This document shows, piece by piece, positions 23,339 to 29,040 of a stretch of 29,040 nt of DNA. The DNA comes from an uncultured Clostridia bacterium (GTDB lineage: Bacteria > Bacillota > Clostridia > Christensenellales > Aristaeellaceae), in the NCBI GenBank assembly GCA_945877525.1, contig CAMDVP010000009.1, forward strand, positions 1 through 29,040. The letters are read 5' to 3'. Numbering within the stretch: position 1 is the first letter of the stretch; the number at the start of each line of letters is the position of its first letter. The position numbers were made by a program, and so were the translations under genes. The notes beneath the pieces are model-generated. The model saw only the letters and a list, made by a program, of their open reading frames with translations. It had not been told where the DNA came from and made no database searches.

Positions 23339-24079
23339 ATGAGCTTCGGAACCAACCTGCAGTACCTGCGCAAGCTGACCGGCCTGACCCAGGAGAAGCT
23401 GGCTGAGCGCCTGAATGTGTCCCGGCAGACGGTCAGCCGCTGGGAAATCGATGACGTTTACCCCGACATGCCCAAGCTGCTGGAAATGTGCGACCTGTTC
23501 TCCTGCAAGCTGGACGCGCTGGTGCGGGAGGATCTGGCCGCGCGGGACGGCATCTACTCCCCCATCACCATCCAGCGGGTCAAGGGCTTCCGCATGGCCC
23601 GGTATGTGATGATTTCCCCCAACTGCGAGGAAGATGTGCAAAGCTACCTTCGCGCCTGGGCGGAACGCAGCGGCCTGAGCAAATGGCCCGAAGAAAAGCG
23701 CCCGCTCATCGGCTGGGATTTTCCCTTTGTGTCGCCCGAACAGAAAAACCGGTTTAACCTGCGGGGCTATGTCGCCGCGTGGGTGCTGCCCGAGGACTTC
23801 GCGCCCGAGTGCCCCGGGGTGGAGTATGCCACCCAGGAGGACGCGGACTACGCCGTCATCACCATCACCGAACCCTTCAAGGCCCCCTTTGAAAGCATCC
23901 CCACCGCCTACAAGCTGGTGCTGGACTATCTGGGCGCCAACGGCTTCAGGGAAACGCCCCGGGAAAACGTGCTGTCCTGCTTCGAGCGGGAATACCGGCG
24001 GGACGGCGTGACCTACATGGATGTCTACCTCCATGTGGACAGCGTGGGCAAAGCCAACCTGTTCACAAGTTTTTCCTGA
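23339..24079 (+). CDS. XRE-family regulator with probable GyrI-like effector domain
   Basis: Transcription factor of 246 aa. Residues of about 5-62 are a Cro/CI-type helix-turn-helix (LTQEKLAERLNVSRQTVSRW) followed by YPDMPKLLEMCDLFSC, as in many Clostridia regulators. Residues of about 82-246 form an alpha/beta domain resembling GyrI/AraC effector domains (RMARYVMISPNCEEDVQSYL, IGWDFPFVSPEQKNRFNLRG, YAVITITEPFKAPFESIPTA), which bind small hydrophobic molecules. AAGGAGG is eight nt before the ATG at 23339. It lies 90 nt upstream of the ABC transporter operon on the same strand, so it may control that operon in response to an exported compound. That link is inferred. Confidence 0.82.
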   Translation: MSFGTNLQYLRKLTGLTQEKLAERLNVSRQTVSRWEIDDVYPDMPKLLEMCDLFSCKLDALVREDLAARDGIYSPITIQRVKGFRMARYVMISPNCEEDVQSYLRAWAERSGLSKWPEEKRPLIGWDFPFVSPEQKNRFNLRGYVAAWVLPEDFAPECPGVEYATQEDADYAVITITEPFKAPFESIPTAYKLVLDYLGANGFRETPRENVLSCFEREYRRDGVTYMDVYLHVDSVGKANLFTSFS

Positions 24080-24108
24080 CGTCCGCAGCGCATCCACCAG
24101 ATTTGCCA

Positions 24109-24137
24109 TTGACAACCCCCGTCTCCGCCGCTATAAT
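24109..24137 (+). promoter_or_regulatory. Perfect consensus promoter of the ABC-GH35 operon
   Basis: TTGACA (24109-24114) and TATAAT (24132-24137) are separated by exactly 17 nt, 32 nt before the first start codon. A perfect SigA consensus usually implies high activity unless repressed. Confidence 0.9.
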
Positions 24138-24169
24138 GTCCGCCCAATGAAAAAACGGAGGAAAAATCC

Positions 24170-25147
24170 ATGGCTTTTTTGGAGGCAGAGAGGCTGTCGA
24201 AAACCTACGTCCGCCGTTTGAAGCCCACCTCGGGCGGCCCTTCCCGCCTGTGGCGGCGGGACACCCAGCGGATCTTCGCCCTGCAGGACGTGTCCTTCTC
24301 GGTGGAAAAGGGCGAACTGGTGGGCATCCTTGGCCCCAACGGCGCGGGCAAGAGCACCGTAGTCAAGCTGCTCACCGGCATTCTCACCCCCACGGAGGGC
24401 GTCTGCCATGTGGATGGTCGGATACCCTGGCAGGAGCGGCGGGAGCATGTGCGCCACCTGGGCGTGGTGTTCGGTCAGCGGACGCAGCTGTGGTGGGACG
24501 TACCCATTCTGGATTCCTTTGAGCTTTTGCGGGACGTGTACAATCTGGAGCCTGCCGCCTGGAAGCGCCGCCTGGACGAGATGACCGACGCGCTGGATCT
24601 GGGCGGTTTCCTGCGGACGCCCCTTCGTCAGCTGTCTTTGGGGCAGCGGATGCGGGCGGAGCTGTGCGGCTCGCTTTTGCACGAGCCGGCGCTGCTTTTC
24701 CTGGACGAGCCCACCATCGGCCTGGACGCGGTGAGCAAGCTGAAGCTGCGTTCTTTCCTCCGGGAGGAAAACGCTGCCCGCGGCACCACCATCCTCCTGA
24801 CCACCCACGACATGGAGGACATGCTGGCCCTGTGCCGCCGGGTGCTGGTGCTGGGGCATGGGCGGCTGCTCTACGACGGGGCGCTGGACGCGCTTTTGCG
24901 CCGCTATGACACGGTGCATGTGCTGCGCTGCGCCTATGAGGGGCCCTGCGACCTGTCCGGTTTGCCTCAGGGTGTGGCCCTGGAGCGGGACGGAGACAGC
25001 TATGTGCTTTCCTTTGCCCCGGCGGAGGTGGAGACGGGTAAGGTGCTTTCCTGGGTACTCGCCTGTGGAAGGCTGCGGGAGATGACCCTGAAGGAGCAGA
25101 ACGTCGATCAGCTGATTGCGCGGATGTACCAGGAGATGTCGCTATGA
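24170..25147 (+). CDS. ABC transporter ATP-binding protein (COG4586 type)
   Basis: ATPase of an ABC-2 type transporter, 325 aa. It has an N-terminal strand with a basic insert (SKTYVRRLKPTSGGPSRLWR), Walker A GPNGAGKST (55-63), the Q-loop region VVFGQRTQLWWDVP and the signature LSLGQ (155-159). Walker B is LLFLDEPTIGLD (D179, E180) and the H-loop is TTHDMED. The C-terminal 75 residues form an extra domain. The insert and the RTQLWWD stretch are characteristic of the COG4586 group, which always pairs with two PF06182-type permeases as here. ACGGAGGA precedes the ATG. It overlaps the next gene by 4 nt (ATGA). The substrate is unknown. Confidence 0.92.
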   Translation: MAFLEAERLSKTYVRRLKPTSGGPSRLWRRDTQRIFALQDVSFSVEKGELVGILGPNGAGKSTVVKLLTGILTPTEGVCHVDGRIPWQERREHVRHLGVVFGQRTQLWWDVPILDSFELLRDVYNLEPAAWKRRLDEMTDALDLGGFLRTPLRQLSLGQRMRAELCGSLLHEPALLFLDEPTIGLDAVSKLKLRSFLREENAARGTTILLTTHDMEDMLALCRRVLVLGHGRLLYDGALDALLRRYDTVHVLRCAYEGPCDLSGLPQGVALERDGDSYVLSFAPAEVETGKVLSWVLACGRLREMTLKEQNVDQLIARMYQEMSL

Positions 25148-25947
25148 AAAAGCAGACCATCCGCCCCTATCTGACGGCCTTCCGCATCCGCGCCCTGCTG
25201 GAAACGCAATACCGCGGCGCGGCCCTGGGCGGCGTTATTACCCAAGCCTTCTTCGGGCTGGTGCTGGCGTATCTGTACACCGCCCTGTACGCCGGAGGCG
25301 ACCCCGCCGGGCTGCGGGACACGGTGACCTATGTGTGGCTGCAGCAGATGTTCTTCCGGGTGCTGATGACCAGCGACAGCGAATTGCAAAACCAGATTAT
25401 GACCGGCTCCCTGGCCTATACCCTGTGCCGCCCGGTGGATCAGCATGCCTACTGGGTTTGCCGCGACCTGGCCGCCCAGTGGGTGGGCGCCCTTATGCGC
25501 ATGGTGCCTATGATTGCCCTGCAGTTCATCCTCCCCCTGGAGGTTCGCATGGCCCTGCCGGAAAGCCCCGCGGCCTTCCTGCAGTTTCTGCTAAGCCTTT
25601 CCCTGGGCGTTGCCTGCGTGGCACAGATTCACACCGTCACCTCGGCCATCACCATGAAAACCCTTGATTCCCGCGGTTTCAGTGGCATGATCAGTCTGCT
25701 GATGATGATTCTGGCCGGCAACATCATCCCACTCACCCTGTTTCCCGAAACGGTGCAGGCTCTTTTGCGCTATCAGCCCTTCGCCCAGGCGCTGGACGCG
25801 CCCATCCGCATGTACCAGCATGCCCAGGGAACGGCGGAATTCTCAATCAGCCTGGCAGCGCAGCTTGCCTGGCTGGCTGTGCTGACCGCCGGGGGTCGGG
25901 CCCTGTGGCGGCAGCATCTGCGCAGCATAACCGTGCAGGGAGGGTGA
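25144..25947 (+). CDS. ABC-2 type permease (first of two)
   Basis: Membrane subunit of 267 aa with about six hydrophobic segments. Features of the ABC2_membrane_6 (PF06182-like) family are VTYVWLQQMFFRVL, MTGSLAYTLCRPVDQHAYWV and IPLTLFPETVQALLRYQPFAQALDAPIRMY. The conserved R-P pair and the QPFA motif lie before the last helix. Its ATG overlaps the ATPase stop, so translation is coupled. It would form the translocation pore with the next gene product. Confidence 0.88.
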   Translation: MKKQTIRPYLTAFRIRALLETQYRGAALGGVITQAFFGLVLAYLYTALYAGGDPAGLRDTVTYVWLQQMFFRVLMTSDSELQNQIMTGSLAYTLCRPVDQHAYWVCRDLAAQWVGALMRMVPMIALQFILPLEVRMALPESPAAFLQFLLSLSLGVACVAQIHTVTSAITMKTLDSRGFSGMISLLMMILAGNIIPLTLFPETVQALLRYQPFAQALDAPIRMYQHAQGTAEFSISLAAQLAWLAVLTAGGRALWRQHLRSITVQGG

Positions 25948-25951
25948 ATTT

Positions 25952-26743
25952 ATGCGCTATCTTTACCATGCCATGCGGATGCAGCTCAAGTGCGCTGCGC
26001 AGTACCGCGCATCCTTCCTGATGCAGTCCATTGCCCAGTGCGTCATGGTGGGCGGCGACCTGCTGGCCGTCACCGTGCTGATGAACCGCTTTCGCGGCCT
26101 GGGGCATTGGTCGGCGGAGGAAATTCTGTTCTTCTTCGGCGTGATGCAGCTCACCTTCGCCCTGTGCGAGTGCTTCGGCCGGGGCATTTCGAATTTTTCC
26201 TATTATATTGGCGGGGGCGAGTTCGACGCCATGCTGTTGCGGCCCCAGCCGCTTCTTGTGCAGATGATTGGAAACCGGCTGGATGCGCGCCGCCTGGGCG
26301 GCATGCTGGTGGGCGGCGCGGCGCTGGCGATGGCCTGCCTGCGCCTTCGCCTGCATTGGACAGCCGGCAAGGCGCTGCTGCTGGCGCTTGCCTCCCTGGG
26401 CAGTTTTTTCCTGATACTGGGGCTGTTTCTGATTGAGGCCACGGTGAGCTTCTTCTCCGTCAAAAGCATCGAGATGGTCAACGTGCTGACCTACGGCGGG
26501 CGGCAGGCCTGTCAGTACCCCGTGGACATTTATCCCCGGCCGCTGCGGCTGCTGTTCACCTGGGTGGCGCCCTTCGCACTGTGCATGCATCTGCCGGTCA
26601 GCGTCATCCTGGACAAGCCCCTTATGGACGTGCCCATCTGGCAGGTGTATGCCGCGCCGCTGGCGGGGTTCGCATTCTTCGCGGTAATGGCCCTTGTGTG
26701 GCGCAGGGTAGGCGTTACCCACTACCGCTCCACCGGCAGCTGA
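25952..26743 (+). CDS. ABC-2 type permease (second of two)
   Basis: Second membrane subunit, 263 aa, six hydrophobic segments. Family landmarks are QYRASFLMQSIAQCVMVGGD, EEILFFFGVMQLTFALCECF, GGGEFDAMLLRPQPLLVQMI and YGGRQACQYPVDIYPRPLRL, all typical of COG3694-type permeases. GGGAGG stands nine nt before the ATG at 25952, only 4 nt after the previous stop. With the ATPase and first permease it makes a complete exporter. The GH35 gene starts 23 nt later. Confidence 0.88.
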   Translation: MRYLYHAMRMQLKCAAQYRASFLMQSIAQCVMVGGDLLAVTVLMNRFRGLGHWSAEEILFFFGVMQLTFALCECFGRGISNFSYYIGGGEFDAMLLRPQPLLVQMIGNRLDARRLGGMLVGGAALAMACLRLRLHWTAGKALLLALASLGSFFLILGLFLIEATVSFFSVKSIEMVNVLTYGGRQACQYPVDIYPRPLRLLFTWVAPFALCMHLPVSVILDKPLMDVPIWQVYAAPLAGFAFFAVMALVWRRVGVTHYRSTGS

Positions 26744-26766
26744 GATCGTATGAAGGAGGAAGCGCC

Positions 26767-28725
26767 ATGTCTGGCCGATACACATGGAACCGTCAGCACC
26801 TCATCCGGGACGGCAGGCCCTGGCTGCCGATGATGGGCGAATTCCACTATACCCGCTATCCCCGTGGCGAGTGGCGCAGAGAACTGGAAAAAATGAAGGC
26901 CTGCGGCGTGGATATCGTCGCAACCTATGTGTTCTGGATCCACCATGAGGAGAAGGAAGGCCAGTTTGACTTCACCGGTTGCCGCGACCTGCGCGCCTTC
27001 CTCACCGCCTGCCGGGAAACCGGGCTGCCCGTCTGGCTGCGCATCGGCCCGTGGTGCCACGGCGAATGCCGCCACGGGGGCTTTCCGGACTGGCTGATGG
27101 ACAGCGGTATTCCCACCCGCTGCAACGATGAGCGCTACCTTGCCCTGGTGCGGCGGCTGTGGGAGGCCGTCTATGATCAGGCCCAGGGCATGTTCGAGGC
27201 GGAGGGCGGGCCCATCATCGGCATTCAGATTGAGAATGAGTTCGGTCACTGCGGCGGCAGCGGCGAGAGCAGCCACATGAACCGGCTGCTGGCCATGGCG
27301 AGGGAGATCGGCTTCATCGCCCCCTACTACACCGCCACCGGTTGGGGCGGCGCGGTCACCGGCGACATGCTGCCGGTAATGGCCTGTTACTGCGACGCAC
27401 CCTGGGACGCCCGCCTTGCTCCCCTGCCGCCCAGCCCCAATTACGTCTTCTCTCACGAGCGCAACGATGCAGACGTGGGCAGCGACTTTGCCCGGGGCGC
27501 CCATGTCACCTTCGATGAGGACGCATACCCCTACCTGCTGGCGGAGATGGGCGGAGGCATTGGCGTAACCTTCCACCGCCGTCCCACAGCCCAGCCGGAG
27601 GACACTGCCGCCATGTCCCTGGTCAAGCTGGGCAGCGGCGCGAACCTGCTGGGCTACTACATGTACCACGGCGGGGTGAATCCCGGAGACGAGCTGAACG
27701 AAACCCGCGAATCCGGCTCCTATTGCGAAACCCCCGCCCTGGAATACATGCCCCACGCCCCTATCGGCGACGGCGGCCAGGTGAGCGAATTGGCCCGGGA
27801 GCTGAAGCTGCTTGCGCTGTTTCTGCGCAGCTACGGTGCACAGCTGGCTCCATGCCCGGCCCTGCTTCCCGAAGGCGGCGCCCGCTCTCCCAAGGACACC
27901 GTCAGCCCCCGCTACGCCCTGCGGGTGAAGGACGGCAGCGGCTTTGCCTTCATCAACAACTACCAGCGTGGTTTGACCCTGCCGGAGCGCACTATCGATG
28001 TTCCCGGCCTGGGACAGGTGGAGGTCCCCGTCGGCTATTACGGCATCCTGCCCGTGCAGCTTCCCGTGGGCAATGCCCTCGTCAGCAGCTCCACGGCGTC
28101 GCCCCTGTGTGTCCTTGACGGCACAACCCACGTGTTCTTCGGCAAGGGGGAATTCCGTGTGGAGGGTGATCTGGCCGGCCATGAACTGGTTACCCTGACC
28201 CGCCGCGAGGCCCTGGACGCATGGCTCGTGGAACAAGGCGGCCGGGAAACCCTGCTGCTTTGCGCCGCGCCTGTCCTACGGGACGGAGAGGGCTATGTCT
28301 GCCTGACCCGGGAAACGGTGCCCTGGCGCACGCTGGACGGCCGCAGCGGCGTAGCGGAGGTCACTTCCGACCCCTGCTCCGTCGCCATTGCCCGCCGGAG
28401 CGGTAACTACCTCTGCCGGGATTACGGCCTGACCCTTTCCTATTCTGGTGATGCGGAGGAATACTACCTGCAGGTGGATTACGAGGGGGCCATGGCCGAA
28501 CTGTTTGTGGACGGGGTAAAGGCAGCGGACAATATGTATGACGGCGCTGTTTGGGAAACGGCGCTGACCCGTTGCGGGCGGCCCGAGCGGGCGATTCTGC
28601 GGGTGTACGCCCTGTTTGAGGGCATGCCCTGCTGGCTGCAGCATCCCCCGGTTTACCATGACGGCCGCGCCCTTTGCCTGCACAGCGTGCGCCTGCAGGG
28701 CGAATACCGCGTGCCCGTCCTGTAA
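26767..28725 (+). CDS. GH35-type beta-galactosidase family protein
   Basis: Retaining glycoside hydrolase of family 35 type, 652 aa, expected to release terminal beta-galactose or a related sugar. The N-terminal barrel shows MMGEFHYTRYPRGEWRRELE, KACGVDIVATYVFWIHHEE and LRIGPWCHGECRHGGFPDWL. The acid/base Glu is probably E158 in QIENEFG and the nucleophile E260 in LAEMGGGIG, each in the expected context. A C-terminal beta region follows (about 400-652). No signal peptide is present, so the enzyme should be cytoplasmic. AAGGAGGA precedes the ATG at 26767. It is 23 nt behind an ABC-2 transporter gene set, an unusual partner for a hydrolase. It is not the missing part of the relic at 12731-13258, which is another subfamily. 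Confidence 0.88.
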   Translation: MSGRYTWNRQHLIRDGRPWLPMMGEFHYTRYPRGEWRRELEKMKACGVDIVATYVFWIHHEEKEGQFDFTGCRDLRAFLTACRETGLPVWLRIGPWCHGECRHGGFPDWLMDSGIPTRCNDERYLALVRRLWEAVYDQAQGMFEAEGGPIIGIQIENEFGHCGGSGESSHMNRLLAMAREIGFIAPYYTATGWGGAVTGDMLPVMACYCDAPWDARLAPLPPSPNYVFSHERNDADVGSDFARGAHVTFDEDAYPYLLAEMGGGIGVTFHRRPTAQPEDTAAMSLVKLGSGANLLGYYMYHGGVNPGDELNETRESGSYCETPALEYMPHAPIGDGGQVSELARELKLLALFLRSYGAQLAPCPALLPEGGARSPKDTVSPRYALRVKDGSGFAFINNYQRGLTLPERTIDVPGLGQVEVPVGYYGILPVQLPVGNALVSSSTASPLCVLDGTTHVFFGKGEFRVEGDLAGHELVTLTRREALDAWLVEQGGRETLLLCAAPVLRDGEGYVCLTRETVPWRTLDGRSGVAEVTSDPCSVAIARRSGNYLCRDYGLTLSYSGDAEEYYLQVDYEGAMAELFVDGVKAADNMYDGAVWETALTRCGRPERAILRVYALFEGMPCWLQHPPVYHDGRALCLHSVRLQGEYRVPVL

Positions 28726-28781
28726 AACATCCGGGAAAAGCCGCTTCCAACGTCTTTGCAGAACAAAAATAGCGCTACCCC

Positions 28782-28810
28782 TTGACAGTGCAGGCAAAAG
28801 AGGATAAAAT
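28782..28810 (+). promoter_or_regulatory. Promoter of tRNA-Gly (and possibly tuf)
   Basis: TTGACA (28782-28787) and TAAAAT (28805-28810) are 17 nt apart, 37 nt before the tRNA. No separate promoter or terminator is seen between the tRNA and tuf, so both may be transcribed from it. Confidence 0.85.
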
Positions 28811-28847
28811 AAACCATGTCTGATAAGCCCGGTTTGATGCGGGCCAT

Positions 28848-28921
28848 GCAGGTGTAGTTTAGTGGTAAAACTCCAGCTTCCCAAGCTGGCCTTGTGGGTT
28901 CGATTCCCATCACCTGCTCCA
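28848..28921 (+). tRNA. tRNA-Gly (anticodon CCC)
   Basis: A complete 74-nt cloverleaf with encoded CCA. The acceptor stem is GCAGGTG/CACCTGC with discriminator T. The anticodon stem CCAGC/GCTGG holds the 7-nt loop TTCCCAA, giving anticodon CCC, which reads GGG. The T arm is GTGGG-TTCGATT-CCCAT. The D loop contains GTGGT. The gene lies 71 nt upstream of tuf, recalling tRNA-tufB arrangements in other bacteria. Confidence 0.95.
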
Positions 28922-28992
28922 GACCGCATCAACCGCCAAACCAGCGGAGCGCTTCGGCTTCGCAGTTGACGCAAAACAAGGAGGTTTTTCCC

Positions 28993-29040
28993 ATGGCTAA
29001 GGAGCATTACGAGCGTAAAAAGCCGCACGTGAACATCGGC
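28993..29040 (+). CDS. tuf: Elongation factor Tu, 5' end only
   Basis: Only 16 codons are in the window: MAKEHYERKKPHVNIG, which matches the start of bacterial EF-Tu, the GTPase that brings aminoacyl-tRNA to the ribosome. AAGGAGG lies eight nt before the ATG at 28993. The gene runs off the right edge. Placement after tRNA-Gly supports the call. Confidence 0.93.
   Translation, partial: MAKEHYERKKPHVNIG

Overview
The window looks like a chromosomal segment from a high-GC member of the Clostridia, plausibly an uncultured gut lineage of the Oscillospirales/Christensenellales type. The placement is inference. It rests on the CIRCE-controlled hrcA-grpE-dnaK-dnaJ order, the nfeD-floA pair, a protein with two GerMN (spore germination/sporulation) domains, RecO with its zinc site, a Feo system with a small Cys-rich membrane partner, canonical SigA-type promoters and strong Shine-Dalgarno sites. 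No phage, CRISPR array, integrase or intact insertion sequence was seen.

Left arm (1-6.6 kb, almost all minus strand): a LytTR response regulator is translationally overlapped with a GNAT-YoaP acetyltransferase, and a RimJ/RimL-type acetyltransferase lies upstream of both. To the right is a seven-gene minus-strand run: trmL, a small acidic membrane protein, a [4Fe-4S] family 4 uracil-DNA glycosylase, a second glycosylase homologue lacking the cluster cysteines, nfeD, floA and a charged single-pass membrane protein. A promoter precedes trmL and a terminator follows the last gene. Three tandem hairpins at the extreme left look like a dispersed repeat unit.

Middle (6.6-12.7 kb, plus strand): an exported YARHG-domain protein is transcribed divergently from trmL. 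The heat-shock operon hrcA-grpE-dnaK-dnaJ follows, with its promoter and a perfect CIRCE operator.

12.7-15.1 kb: a more AT-rich patch holds the C-terminal remnant of a DUF5597-type beta-galactosidase abutting the dnaJ stop, a MATE transporter on the minus strand, and a possible second gene remnant. This looks like a site of gene turnover.

15.1-18.3 kb (minus strand): the ferrous iron uptake operon feoA-feoA-feoB plus a 45-residue FeoB-associated Cys-rich protein. Four copies of a 16-bp dyad (GTTAG-N6-CTAAC and variants), three upstream of the operon (one on its -10 box) and one just upstream of feoB, form a probable metal-responsive operator set. This is the most interesting regulatory signal in the window.

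Right arm (18.3-29 kb, plus strand): a GT2 glycosyltransferase and GtrA flippase pair, an AlkZ-like winged-helix DNA glycosylase, the GerMN protein, a structured intergenic segment, recO, an XRE regulator with a probable GyrI-like effector domain, then a three-gene ABC-2 transporter joined to a GH35-type beta-galactosidase under a perfect consensus promoter. The window ends with tRNA-Gly(CCC) and the first 16 codons of tuf.
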